From Enterovibrio sp042096095 (GTDB lineage Bacteria > Pseudomonadota > Gammaproteobacteria > Enterobacterales > Vibrionaceae): 15,952 nucleotides of DNA. Shown here in pieces: positions 1 to 8,020 of this stretch. The stretch is taken from contig JBELME010000077.1 in assembly GCA_042096095.1 (NCBI GenBank), positions 1-15,952 on the forward strand. Reading direction: 5' to 3'. A program made the translations under genes and the position numbers. The notes below the pieces were generated by a model. That model was not told where the DNA came from. It worked only from the letters and a program-made list of their open reading frames with translations, and did not search any database. Each line of letters begins with the position of its first letter. Position 1 is the stretch's first letter.

Positions 1-1316
1 GGTGTTTTTGCGATGTCCGTAAAGCGTGCCTGAACGTCTTGGAAGTCACTGGTGGCGTTGGTTTCTTTCTCGCGGTTCAAGAAGATTTCGTAAAGCTGGC
101 GACTAGATTCCACATCACGTTTAAGCGAATCATATTGCGCACGTTTGCTGCTGATGTTTTGGTATTCACCTTTCTTCACGTTCAATTCAGCCATGAGCGC
201 TTTTTCGTTTTTACGCGCACTGGACAGCTCTTTCTCTATGCCACGAGCCAGCTCTCTGATCACTGTGTTTGCGCGATTTTGTACAGCAGCGAGCTGTGCT
301 CGTGCTTGGATCATTTTGTCGTGCTTAGGGCCATAACGCTTTGCTAACTCAGACACTTTTCGCTCAGCATCTGTTTCGGCGTTTTTAACGTCACGCACCT
401 GTGGGTGATTGGAAATTTCAGGAACAGACAGTAAGCCATCGCCCGTTGCCCCTTTGTTTTGCAACAAAGAGAAGAGGCTTTCTGCAGCAACACGACGTTC
501 TTTCGCTTCAGAGACGCGAATGGTCAGGTTCGTGAGTTCCGTGCCCGCCAGTTCATCAATATCACTGAGCTCGATAAGGCCTTCAAGTTTCAAAAATTGC
601 GTCAGTGCAGTTTCAGCTTCGGCAAGGTTATCTTTCAAACCGCCAAGGCGTTCATTGATCCAAACGGAGGCCGTTTGTGTTGCCACCAATTTCGCTTCAA
701 GGTTTGACTCGATATATGCCTGACCAATGGCGTTAGCCACTTTTGCTGCCAGCATTGGGTCAGCAGAATCAAAGTGGATTCTGACTAACTGTGTGTTTCG
801 AATCGGTTCAATCGCCATGTGCGATTTGAACTTGCGCAATACTGCCAGCTTGGCCGCATCACTATTCGGGTCTTCAGATGGCTGTGATGCAGCAGGTAGG
901 TAGTCGCCTAACAGCGGAATATTTTTCAGTATGCTGAGCAACTTGTCGCGGCCAGAAGGTTGGCCAACCAGATTGTTGAATTCCCTTACTTGTCCAATGC
1001 CCAACTCCTCAATTACATTCTCTGCGATGTGGTTGGAGCGAAGGATTTCAAATTGGGTTTGGTAATACTCTTTCTTACTAGTATCAAGCGCATAAACTTC
1101 TTCAATAGAAATAGCGTTACTGGCTTGCGCCTCGATGAGTAAGGTAGCAGTTGCACGATACACGGGCTGGATCATTAAGATCAGTAACGTAGAGATAAGG
1201 GTGACGATCGCGACAAACGCCGTGATGGGTACCCAATAACGTGCAATAACGCCTAGATAGCGTTTTAGGTCGAGACCTGACGGCTCCGATCCTTGGTTAG
1301 GCTCTATCAATTTCAT
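1..1316 (-). CDS. Wzz/GumC-type exopolysaccharide chain-length protein, VpsO-like, partial at the window edge
   Basis: An open frame runs from an ATG at 1316 off the left edge, giving 438 residues with no stop. An AAAGGA ribosome site lies 9 bases upstream. A hydrophobic segment at about residues 26-46 (with ARYWVPITAF just before it) is the first inner-membrane helix. It is followed by a Wzz-type periplasmic domain and long charged coiled-coil stretches (about 190-420) ending in QARFTDIAK, which resembles the segment just before the second helix in GumC/VpsO proteins. The family controls polymer length and links the inner-membrane assembly machinery to the OPX exporter. Many members carry a C-terminal BY-kinase domain; VpsO does, but that part lies outside the window, so kinase activity cannot be judged. 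It is the fourth gene of the operon, 33 bases after the OPX gene, as in vpsLMNO. Confidence 0.85.
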   Translation of the reverse strand, partial: MKLIEPNQGSEPSGLDLKRYLGVIARYWVPITAFVAIVTLISTLLILMIQPVYRATATLLIEAQASNAISIEEVYALDTSKKEYYQTQFEILRSNHIAENVIEELGIGQVREFNNLVGQPSGRDKLLSILKNIPLLGDYLPAASQPSEDPNSDAAKLAVLRKFKSHMAIEPIRNTQLVRIHFDSADPMLAAKVANAIGQAYIESNLEAKLVATQTASVWINERLGGLKDNLAEAETALTQFLKLEGLIELSDIDELAGTELTNLTIRVSEAKERRVAAESLFSLLQNKGATGDGLLSVPEISNHPQVRDVKNAETDAERKVSELAKRYGPKHDKMIQARAQLAAVQNRANTVIRELARGIEKELSSARKNEKALMAELNVKKGEYQNISSKRAQYDSLKRDVESSRQLYEIFLNREKETNATSDFQDVQARFTDIAKT

Positions 1317-1349
1317 TGAGCGATGTCCTTTCGTGTACTTACAGCAGCG

Positions 1350-1868
1350 CTAAAAAAAGCTCTGTTCAACCACGATGATGTCACCGGGGCCAACAGATTG
1401 AGACAGACCGACATTCTTTTGAGTCGTGGATTTTTTACTGTCTGTCTTTTGGATTTTGTTTCTCGATGCGCGGTCGGTAAAACCGCCAGCAATCGCTATC
1501 GCTTTCGCGACCGTAAGACCGGGTTGATAGTCGTACCCACCGGGCTGATTGACTTCGCCATTGACGTAGAACTTACGGAACTGAATCACATTGACCGTGA
1601 CTTTAGGGTCAATGAGATAATCACCGCGAAGGCCTCTTTCAATCGTACTTTGTAGCTGTCCAACGGTTTTTCCCGCCGCTTGCAGACGCCCTAGGTACGG
1701 GTAATCGAATCGACCTTGTGTGCTGAGCAGAATGTCCATGGAGAGATCTTCTTCGCCATAAACCTTGATGGAGATACGATCGCCATCATCCAACACGTAC
1801 TGCTCTGTTTCCGCATGAGCAACGCTCATGGAAAACAGGAACATCCATATCCATAGTAATTTTTGCAT
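1350..1868 (-). CDS. Short Wza/OPX-family polysaccharide export protein, VpsN-like
   Basis: 172 residues. Residues 1-19 form a signal peptide ending in VAHA before ETEQ. Residues about 24-100 are the polysaccharide export domain (YVLDDGDRISIKVYGEEDLS near its start), and about 104-145 an SLBB-like domain (FYVNGEVNQPGGY, then AIAIAGGFTDRASRNKI). The protein ends soon after GPGDIIVVEQ. Full-length Wza is about 380 residues with a C-terminal helix that crosses the outer membrane. This protein stops before any such helix, as in the short OPX class (VpsN) that needs a separate beta-barrel partner. Its ATG follows the stop of the beta-barrel gene with no gap (TAA then ATG), so the two are translationally linked, consistent with partnership. 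No lipobox cysteine is seen at the cleavage site. Confidence 0.88.
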   Translation of the reverse strand: MQKLLWIWMFLFSMSVAHAETEQYVLDDGDRISIKVYGEEDLSMDILLSTQGRFDYPYLGRLQAAGKTVGQLQSTIERGLRGDYLIDPKVTVNVIQFRKFYVNGEVNQPGGYDYQPGLTVAKAIAIAGGFTDRASRNKIQKTDSKKSTTQKNVGLSQSVGPGDIIVVEQSFF

Positions 1869-3071
1869 TTAAAGGCTCACTTCCATTCCCAAAAAGAACC
1901 GAGTTTGATCATAACTAAACCCAGTGAACGTAGAATCTCGGTCAAACTTGCTGACGCCAACAGTGACATCCCACCAACGAGCAAGACTATAATTTGCCGA
2001 AATTTCAGCCAGCGTATCGTCGTCTATGCGGATATCGCCGGGGTATTCATTTTTCCCATATCTGACCGTTGCGAGCGTGCTAAATCGCGGGGTCCAGTAA
2101 TGTTCCCAATCCACTTTTACTGAACGGTCTTTTACATAGTCAGCGTTTAAATCTGGGTCGCGTGCGTAATCACGCGTTTCCAGACGTAATTCGCTGTATT
2201 CCGCAGGTCTCCAACTGATGTTGGCGCGCCAACTAAAGCCTTGGAATGTTTCTCTTCCGCTGTTATCAAAATCCTTGTTTTGGACACCAAACAGCAACTT
2301 ACCCTGTGTTTTCCCCGTGATGTCCCACTCCAAACCGCCATACAGCGTGGAATTGGTGTTATCGCGCGAAATCACATTAGGATCTGTTTCATCATAGGTT
2401 CTGTCTTCTATGCGCCCGACAGCGACGGCATAGAAGTAGTTGGACACGGCGTAGTAAAACTCGCCACCCACATAAGGTTGTGTCCAATCGTAAAAGCGAG
2501 TGTGCTGAACCGAATTCGTCATGAATGTGGCATCGTCGTAATCTTTTACGTCATAGCCAACAATACCGACGAGGCGGCCTTTTGCCCCAATTGCACCATA
2601 GGTATATCGCGTATTGAATTGGTGATAATCGAAACGCAGCGGCTCGTCGACGGAGAGACTGTAGCCTTCTGTCAGCCCTGTACCGCGTTCTTCATTGATA
2701 CTTTCGTAGGTGTAGTTAATGCGCAGTCGGTGTCGAATGTCGAACATCCAAGCAGCACCAATGTGGGCTTTGTGGTCAACATAGCTGTCTTCACTGCTGT
2801 CGTTGTAGTTAACCGCATCGAGGCGGTAGTCAAACTGGTAAGTACCACGATCAGTCTGGAAAAGTGCAATGACCTTCGGCGTGATTGTCAACATCGGGGA
2901 GCTGATGGTGTCCGTCGTTGTCCGACGAACGTTATCATTGTGCCCTGCGCTCATTTCCACTGTAGGAGTAATGTCGATACCGTTTTCTGTTTGGTACGCC
3001 AAAGGCTCTACCGCCGCAACAGACATGGGTAGCGCACTGAGTGTGACAAGACAGCTTACTTTGTTACTCAC
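1869..3071 (-). CDS. Outer-membrane beta-barrel protein of the exopolysaccharide operon, VpsM-like
   Basis: I start this gene at GTG 3071 (400 residues) rather than the in-frame ATG at 3125. The GTG has AAGGAG about 6 bases upstream, gives a signal peptide at once (MSNKVSC, ending SVAA before VEPLAYQ) and lies 10 bases past the stop of the upstream gene, whereas the ATG lies inside that gene. The mature part is a long series of alternating polar and aromatic segments (for example YQFDYRLDAVNY, HRLRINYTYESI, YFYAVAVGRIED) and ends QTRFFLGMEVSL, typical of an outer-membrane barrel of the BBP2 type. Position between the sugar transferase and the short OPX gene matches vpsM. The family role is inferred: the outer-membrane porin for polymer exit together with the short OPX protein. 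Confidence 0.85.
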   Translation of the reverse strand: MSNKVSCLVTLSALPMSVAAVEPLAYQTENGIDITPTVEMSAGHNDNVRRTTTDTISSPMLTITPKVIALFQTDRGTYQFDYRLDAVNYNDSSEDSYVDHKAHIGAAWMFDIRHRLRINYTYESINEERGTGLTEGYSLSVDEPLRFDYHQFNTRYTYGAIGAKGRLVGIVGYDVKDYDDATFMTNSVQHTRFYDWTQPYVGGEFYYAVSNYFYAVAVGRIEDRTYDETDPNVISRDNTNSTLYGGLEWDITGKTQGKLLFGVQNKDFDNSGRETFQGFSWRANISWRPAEYSELRLETRDYARDPDLNADYVKDRSVKVDWEHYWTPRFSTLATVRYGKNEYPGDIRIDDDTLAEISANYSLARWWDVTVGVSKFDRDSTFTGFSYDQTRFFLGMEVSL

Positions 3072-3081
3072 ACCGCTCTCC

Positions 3082-4479
3082 TTAGTAGGCCGTTTTACCA
3101 ACGAACCCTTTAAATACCGTCGCAAAGACGATCTTTATGTCCATCCACAGTGACCAGTTTTGGATGTATTCCAAATCGAATTGGATACGCTTTTCCATTT
3201 TATCTAGCGTGTCTGTCTCGCCACGATAGCCATTGATCTGCGCCCAACCCGTGATGCCTGGTTTCACTTTATGGCGAAGCATGTAGCGATCAACAATCGC
3301 GCGGTATTGTTCGTTGTGCGCCACGGCATGAGGGCGAGGGCCAACGATAGACATCGAACCTTGCAGTACGTTGAAAAACTGTGGTAATTCATCCAATGAC
3401 GTGCGGCGAATGAACGCACCAAAATGGGTAACGCGAGGGTCATTCTTCGTGGCTTGTTTTACGTCATCGCCATTATCCATGACGGACATGGAACGGAACT
3501 TCCACACATCAATTTTTCGACCGTCTAAGCCGTAGCGGTATTGCTTAAAGATGATCGGACCGGGTGATGACAGTTTCACGCCAGCTGCGACAAACAGCAT
3601 GATGGGCGAAATCATCAGTAGGATAAGAATCGATAAAACGATATCTTCCATGCGTTTTGTCCATGCCGCTAAACCGTTAAATGGTGTGTCATGCACACTC
3701 AGGGTGTGAACATGACCAACAGTTTGCCAACGGCTATGCAGTAAGTTGTAAGTGAAAAAATCTGGCACGAGATACGTGGTTGCTGTGGTGTCAGCAAACA
3801 GATTTAGGTAGCGCGCAATACGGTCTTTTGCGTGCATTGGCATGGCAATATAGACATGCTGTAACTCGCCACGTTTGGCTTGCTCTAACGCATCATCAAC
3901 CTTGCCGAGCATAGGTGCAGGCAAACTGCCTTCGATGCGGTCAGCACCGCGATCTTCATAGAAGCCCGTTAGCTTGATGCCCAAGGCATGGTTGCGTTGG
4001 AATTCACGGGCAAGATCAATGCCGTTTGCCGTGGTGCCAATAATGGCGGCACGGCGCGTATTAATGCCGCTGTTGCGAAGATGGCTAAGTGCCATTCGTG
4101 CACTGTAGCGCCAAAGCACAAGGCTGATGGAGCCGAGTAAAAACCACAGCATCATGACGGCACGCGAATACTCAATGCCGCTTTGGGTAAAGAAGAAATA
4201 GGTGACAAGGACGGCGCTCGCACCAAACCAAGGGAGTAGTGTGGCAACCATTTGACCTTGAAAGTTACTGACTCGCCACGAACGATAAAGGTGCGCGCTT
4301 TCTGCGAACAGCAAGAAGCACACTGCGGTTAGCGTGACGATGAGTAGATAGTCTTGGTACAGTTGTCCCAAGTAAAGCCAGCTTGCTACTGCTAGCGTTC
4401 CTCCAATCACGGCCAAATCACATAATCGATAGAGGATGGCGAATTCTGTGCCGTGTGTGCGAATTTTTCTGCTGTCCAT
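3082..4479 (-). CDS. Undecaprenyl-phosphate glucose (hexose) phosphotransferase, WcaJ/VpsL-like
   Basis: 465 residues, the usual WcaJ/VpsL length. Four hydrophobic helices lie within residues 15-125, followed by a Rossmann-like CoA-binding_3 domain (about 140-265, AAIIGTTANGIDLA) and another membrane segment at 278-301. The catalytic bacterial sugar transferase domain follows: KRMEDIVLS (275-283), KFRSM (327-331), DELPQFFNVLQGSMSIVGPRPH (363-384) and KPGITGWAQINGYRGE (406-421). The enzyme moves a sugar-1-phosphate from a UDP-sugar to undecaprenyl phosphate on the cytoplasmic face of the inner membrane, the first step of repeat-unit assembly. Glucose is the common substrate in this subfamily, but the sequence alone does not prove it. 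It is the first gene of the operon; the start ATG has only a weak ribosome site (TGAG). Confidence 0.93.
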   Translation of the reverse strand: MDSRKIRTHGTEFAILYRLCDLAVIGGTLAVASWLYLGQLYQDYLLIVTLTAVCFLLFAESAHLYRSWRVSNFQGQMVATLLPWFGASAVLVTYFFFTQSGIEYSRAVMMLWFLLGSISLVLWRYSARMALSHLRNSGINTRRAAIIGTTANGIDLAREFQRNHALGIKLTGFYEDRGADRIEGSLPAPMLGKVDDALEQAKRGELQHVYIAMPMHAKDRIARYLNLFADTTATTYLVPDFFTYNLLHSRWQTVGHVHTLSVHDTPFNGLAAWTKRMEDIVLSILILLMISPIMLFVAAGVKLSSPGPIIFKQYRYGLDGRKIDVWKFRSMSVMDNGDDVKQATKNDPRVTHFGAFIRRTSLDELPQFFNVLQGSMSIVGPRPHAVAHNEQYRAIVDRYMLRHKVKPGITGWAQINGYRGETDTLDKMEKRIQFDLEYIQNWSLWMDIKIVFATVFKGFVGKTAY

Positions 4480-4519
4480 AATGCAGGCTCATAATGTTTT
4501 TTTGCATGAGTTTGAATAA

Positions 4520-4560
4520 GAGTGGTTTTTTCATTTTTATACTTAAAAAGTAAACCACTC
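4520..4560 (-). promoter_or_regulatory. Inverted repeat / leader hairpin before the exopolysaccharide operon
   Basis: Perfect 9-base arms GAGTGGTTT (4520-4528) and AAACCACTC (4552-4560) are separated by 23 bases. Read as RNA from the minus strand, an inner TTTTT/AAAAA pairing could extend the stem across an internal loop to a 6-base loop. There is no following U-run, so it is not a typical terminator. It ends about 40 bases upstream of the sugar-transferase start and may be a leader structure or an operator. Confidence 0.4.
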
Positions 4561-4751
4561 ATCCCAAGCTCGCTAGCGAGGGAAGCGTTTGTTCTAGTTG
4601 CTATAGGTTCCCAACAAGCGTGCACAGTAAAACAGCATGCGAAAACTCAGAGAAGATGAAGTTTGTCCTATTTTTAAACATGATATTCCTGTTGCAGTGC
4701 ACTAGCATTTTTATGCTTAAAGAACAATTAATTAACAAATTGCCTATCTAG

Positions 4752-4767
4752 TGTGATATGTATCACG
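4752..4767. promoter_or_regulatory. Probable CRP (cAMP receptor protein) binding site
   Basis: TGTGATATGTATCACG matches the CRP consensus TGTGA-N6-TCACA at 9 of 10 specified bases. It sits about 290 bases upstream of the first exopolysaccharide gene and about 55 bases upstream of the estimated transcription start of the candidate promoter. CRP regulates vps genes in Vibrio, so catabolite control of the operon is plausible. Binding itself is inferred. Confidence 0.6.
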
Positions 4768-4854
4768 TGCATATCGCCTGGCTGTACTTTTTCTAACACA
4801 AAGTGTGAAAAAGCTAAAATTCAGCACTCATCCATATATGAACTTCAAACTAAG

Positions 4855-4889
4855 TCACTCAGTCTTTAGTCGGGATTAAGTCTGAGTGA
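4855..4889 (-). terminator. Possible weak terminator hairpin after the secretion adaptor gene
   Basis: Arms TCACTCAG (4855-4862) and CTGAGTGA (4882-4889) pair perfectly over 8 bases, and a partial inner pairing (CTT with AAG) follows a mismatch. It begins 8 bases after the stop of the adaptor gene. The U-run expected of an intrinsic terminator is missing, so termination is uncertain. Confidence 0.35.
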
Positions 4890-4897
4890 TGTCTAGA

Positions 4898-6187
4898 TTA
4901 TTCCTCACGGAATGCGCGGTTAAAACTCTCAGTTAAAGGCTTAATTAGGTAGTTAAGCGGTGTACGAGGTTCCGTCAAAAGCATGACTTCTGCCTGCATT
5001 CCTGGATAGAGAACAATGCCGTTTAGCATCTCTTGCACGTTATCCACTAATTCGACGCGTGCAAGGTAGTAAGCAAGGCCGGATTGTTCATCAACGAGAC
5101 GGTCAGCAGAGACGGTCAGCAGTTCGCCATTCAAAGGCTTCACACTGCGCATGCTCAGCGCCGTCAGGCGGATCTGTGCTTTCATGCCGGCACTGACCTG
5201 ATCGATGTCTGACGGGTCAACACGCGCTTCAATCACCATGCGTTCGTTGTTAGGGACAATGTCGAGCAGCTCTTGCCCTGGTGAAATAACCCCTTCTTCA
5301 GAGAAGACTTGGAGGTTAAGCACGGTACCGTTGAGCGGGGCGATGATTTTTGTTCTGTTGAGAACGTCGGTTGCTGCTGCGATCTGTTGGTCAAGCTCAT
5401 AGCTCTCTTGACGGCTTTCACGCAAGCCTTCCACGATTTCTTTTATGCGCTCTAATTCTTGTTCTTTGAGCTGTGCTTGGCTTTCTGCAACGTTCTGCGC
5501 AAGGCGGGTAGCGTTGGATTGAATTTGGCTAATGGTACTGAGTATCTGAGTCTCTTCGCGCTCAAGGCGAAGTACCTGTGTTTTACTCACATACCCTTTC
5601 TCTGCCAGTTTACGGTTACCCGCAATTTCTTCACCGATGATAGAAAGGCGACGTTTCTCAATGGTTAAGCGCTTTGATTGACCATCTAACTCCGCTTCAT
5701 TTTGCGCAAGCTGTTTGTTGATGATTTCTTTTTGAGATTCAAAGAATCCACGGCGAGCGATAAAAATGCGGTGTTGGTTAGTCAGGAGCTCTTCAACGCG
5801 AGGGTCATCCTCATCATCTAGCAAAGGTTGGGGGAACACGATGCCTTTTAGATTATCGCGTTCAGCGATCAATCGTGCTTCGCGGGCCTGTGCATTACGT
5901 TTATTGTTCACCAGAAGTTCAAGCTGTGAACGGGCTTGGGTGTCATCAAGGATGATGAGGGTTTGCCCTTTCTCGACAGTATCACCCTCTGCGACGGTAA
6001 GGCGGCTAATGATGCCGCCTTCCAAATGTTGAACGGTTTTACGCTGGCTATTAACGGTCACAATGCCTGGTGCAATGGATGCGCCATCGAGTTTGCTAAA
6101 CACTGCCCACACGCCAAAGGTGCCGAAGAACAACGCGATAATGGCGAAGCCTGTGATAGCAAGTGGACGAATTGCTGGAATTGCCAT
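4898..6187 (-). CDS. cabC: Type I secretion membrane-fusion protein (HlyD family), CabC-like
   Basis: 429 residues, normal for PrtE/HlyD adaptors. There is one N-terminal membrane helix (about 10-31, ITGFAIIALFFGTFGVWAVF). The first half of the lipoyl/barrel-sandwich domain follows (about 38-85, TVQHLEGGIISRLTVAEGDTV and GQTLIILDD). A long helical coiled-coil hairpin spans about 85-280, the second lipoyl half is at about 285-315 (IIAPLNGTVLNLQVF), and a C-terminal beta domain completes the chain. It bridges the inner-membrane ABC exporter to TolC in the periplasm. The start overlaps the exporter stop by one base (TAATG) and has a strong AAGGAGG site, so the two are translationally coupled. 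No TolC gene is present; the housekeeping TolC is presumably used. The symbol follows the V. vulnificus cabABC operon by gene order and is inferred. Confidence 0.92.
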   Translation of the reverse strand: MAIPAIRPLAITGFAIIALFFGTFGVWAVFSKLDGASIAPGIVTVNSQRKTVQHLEGGIISRLTVAEGDTVEKGQTLIILDDTQARSQLELLVNNKRNAQAREARLIAERDNLKGIVFPQPLLDDEDDPRVEELLTNQHRIFIARRGFFESQKEIINKQLAQNEAELDGQSKRLTIEKRRLSIIGEEIAGNRKLAEKGYVSKTQVLRLEREETQILSTISQIQSNATRLAQNVAESQAQLKEQELERIKEIVEGLRESRQESYELDQQIAAATDVLNRTKIIAPLNGTVLNLQVFSEEGVISPGQELLDIVPNNERMVIEARVDPSDIDQVSAGMKAQIRLTALSMRSVKPLNGELLTVSADRLVDEQSGLAYYLARVELVDNVQEMLNGIVLYPGMQAEVMLLTEPRTPLNYLIKPLTESFNRAFREE

Positions 6188-7896
6188 TACTTACTTCCTC
6201 CTTTTGACGTGAGAGCGGCGCTTTGTTCAAGCAAAGGTTTTAATACGTCGTCACGATCGCCAAAGGCGCGAATTTGAGTGTCTTGCAGCACCATGAGTTT
6301 ATCCATTGATTGCATCATACTTGGTCGGTGGCCAACCAAAATAACGGTGGCTTTACGTGATTTGAGATAGGTGATAGCGCGTTGCAACGCCACTTCGCCG
6401 ACACCATCAAGGTTAGCATTTGCTTCATCAAGAATGACAAGGCGAGGGTCGCCATACAAAGCGCGAGCAAGTGCGATACGTTGACGCTCTCCCCCCGACA
6501 GCCCAAGACCTCGCTCGCCAACAACGGTGTCATAGCCTTGTCGTTGACGCAGAATGAGATCGTGACACCCTGCAAGTTTGGCGGCTTGGATGACAAGCTC
6601 CGGATCGCCGTCAGACATGCGCGCGATGTTCTGGCGAATGGTGCCAGGGAACAGTTCGACATCTTGAGGTAGGTAGCCACAGTGCGGACCAAGATCGTCC
6701 GGATCCCACTTGGCGACGTCCATGTTATCCAAGCGTACACAGCCCGCGTTCGCGGTTAAGTTGCCGAGTAACAGTCGCGCAAGGGTCGATTTTCCTGTCC
6801 CTGATGGACCAATCACGCCAAGTGCTTCACCCGCAGCGAGTTTGAATGTAATGCCATGCAGCACGGGTTCCGACTGCCCAGGGTGAAAGTATGTCACTTT
6901 CTCAACAGATACCGCCCCGTTAGGTTTAGGCAGCGGCATTGATTTTGCGCGCTCAGGGAACATCGGGATCTGTTCTTTTAGACGCTGATAGCTTTGTCGG
7001 GCTGAAATTGCCGTTCCCCAAGCCCCAATGGCTTGCTCAACCGGCGCGAGGGCGCGAGACATCAAAATAGAGCTCGCAATCATGGCACCAGCGGTAAGTT
7101 CATTTTCAATAACCAACCATGCGCCTACACCTAGCATGGCAATCTGTAAAAGCATGCGAATGAACTTGGATATGGCGGTGAGGGTCGCCCCTTTTGAGTT
7201 CGCAACGATTTGGCCTTCAATGCTTTTGTTGTTCAAGCTGCTCCAATTTTTGATGAAGTTAGGCATGATGCCCATGGCTTCAATGGCATCGGCATTACGT
7301 GCTGCTGATTCCGCTTGCTGCATTGCGAGAATCGCCGATTCATTGGCTGTCTTGTGGGCTTTCCGTGTCACGGCATCATTCACGAAGGCAATGATGAAAA
7401 GAATGACAGCACCGATAGTCGCGATAAGGCCAAGAATTGGGTGCAAGAAGAAAACGAACGTCAGAAACACTGGCGTCCATGGTGCATCCAGAGCTGGGAT
7501 GACGGAGTTCCCGCCGATGAAGCCGCGGATTGCGGCGACATCACGTAAGCTTTGTACCGAGGCTGAAATACCTTGGCGAAGCTGTGCGGCAATGCTGCCG
7601 CTGAGAATGTCAGGTGACAGGCTTTGGTCAAACCAAGCTCCAATACGCACCATGACACGGGTACGTACGCTTTCTAATACTGCCATCGTGAGGAGTGCAA
7701 ACACCGTGATGACAGTCAGTAATAAGAGGGTATCAATGGAACGTGAACCAATAACACGATCGTAGATTTGAAGCATGTAAATGGGTACAGCAAGAACAAG
7801 TAAATTGATGACGCAACTAAAAGCAATAACCAATAGGAGCGCTTTCTTACATTGATCTAATGTTGTTTTTAATTGATTTTCTGTAGTCAAAGACAT
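6187..7896 (-). CDS. cabB: Type I secretion ABC exporter (permease/ATPase, PrtD family), CabB-like
   Basis: 569 residues. The membrane domain spans about 20-300 with hydrophobic helices (for example 21-42, 56-74, 143-172 and 245-262). The nucleotide-binding domain has Walker A GPSGTGKST (363-371), Q-loop region GYLPQDVELF (407-416), signature LSGGERQRI (466-474), Walker B LVILDEA (486-492) and the H-loop histidine at 523 (VGHRPS). There is no N-terminal C39 peptidase or C39-like domain, so it belongs to the short PrtD type that moves RTX proteins with uncleaved C-terminal signals. All ATPase motifs are intact. The likely substrates are the two RTX proteins encoded upstream. It follows the nearer RTX gene after a terminator and overlaps the adaptor gene by one base. 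Confidence 0.94.
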   Translation of the reverse strand: MSLTTENQLKTTLDQCKKALLLVIAFSCVINLLVLAVPIYMLQIYDRVIGSRSIDTLLLLTVITVFALLTMAVLESVRTRVMVRIGAWFDQSLSPDILSGSIAAQLRQGISASVQSLRDVAAIRGFIGGNSVIPALDAPWTPVFLTFVFFLHPILGLIATIGAVILFIIAFVNDAVTRKAHKTANESAILAMQQAESAARNADAIEAMGIMPNFIKNWSSLNNKSIEGQIVANSKGATLTAISKFIRMLLQIAMLGVGAWLVIENELTAGAMIASSILMSRALAPVEQAIGAWGTAISARQSYQRLKEQIPMFPERAKSMPLPKPNGAVSVEKVTYFHPGQSEPVLHGITFKLAAGEALGVIGPSGTGKSTLARLLLGNLTANAGCVRLDNMDVAKWDPDDLGPHCGYLPQDVELFPGTIRQNIARMSDGDPELVIQAAKLAGCHDLILRQRQGYDTVVGERGLGLSGGERQRIALARALYGDPRLVILDEANANLDGVGEVALQRAITYLKSRKATVILVGHRPSMMQSMDKLMVLQDTQIRAFGDRDDVLKPLLEQSAALTSKGGSK

Positions 7897-7967
7897 GGCA
7901 AACCTAGCGCAAATACCTTACTCCAAACTGATAACTTCAGTTGGTGCAGAGGGTTAAAGTGAATTCT

Positions 7968-8001
7968 AAAAAAGACAACCAGCATTCACGCTGGTTGTCT
8001 T
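7968..8001 (-). terminator. Intrinsic terminator between the RTX gene and the exporter genes
   Basis: A perfect 12-bp stem, AAGACAACCAGC (7972-7983) with GCTGGTTGTCTT (7990-8001), has a 6-base loop. On the minus strand it is followed at once by a run of Ts (complement of the A-run 7968-7973). It lies 20 bases after the stop of the nearer RTX gene and about 70 bases before the exporter start, so it probably reduces exporter transcription relative to the matrix protein. Confidence 0.85.
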
Positions 8002-8020
8002 GAGTATAGTTCGCTTACCG

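Larger units (their letters stand above)
4480..4897 (-). promoter_or_regulatory. Control region and leader upstream of the exopolysaccharide operon
   Basis: 418 bases without a gene, between the end of the secretion adaptor gene and the first exopolysaccharide gene. It holds a CRP-like site (4752-4767), a possible promoter reading leftward (minus-strand TTGTTA at 4733-4738 and CATAAA at 4710-4715, 17-base spacer), a small hairpin or dyad AGCAT-TTTT-ATGCT (4704-4717), a perfect 12-bp palindrome CTCGCTAGCGAG (4569-4580) and an inverted repeat at 4520-4560. If the promoter is right, the mRNA leader is about 220 bases long. The -10/-35 call is by eye and tentative. I found no ops (RfaH) element. 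Confidence 0.5.

Noticed and set aside
2241..3032. Long plus-strand open frame of 263 codons opposite the outer-membrane barrel gene
   Set aside because: It is antisense to a gene with signal peptide, ribosome site and operon context, and its translation shows no family features; it is a shadow of codon use.
4407..4625. Minus-strand 72-codon open frame overlapping the start of the sugar-transferase gene
   Set aside because: It is out of frame with the conserved protein and covers the leader; no recognisable features.
4480..4897. ops/JUMPstart (RfaH) element before the polysaccharide operon
   Set aside because: GGCGGTAG was not found on the minus strand in the leader.
7028..7765. Plus-strand open frame of 245 codons opposite the ABC exporter
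   Set aside because: It overlaps the membrane domain of a clear exporter, has no ribosome site that stands out and gives a methionine/alanine-rich nonsense-like protein.
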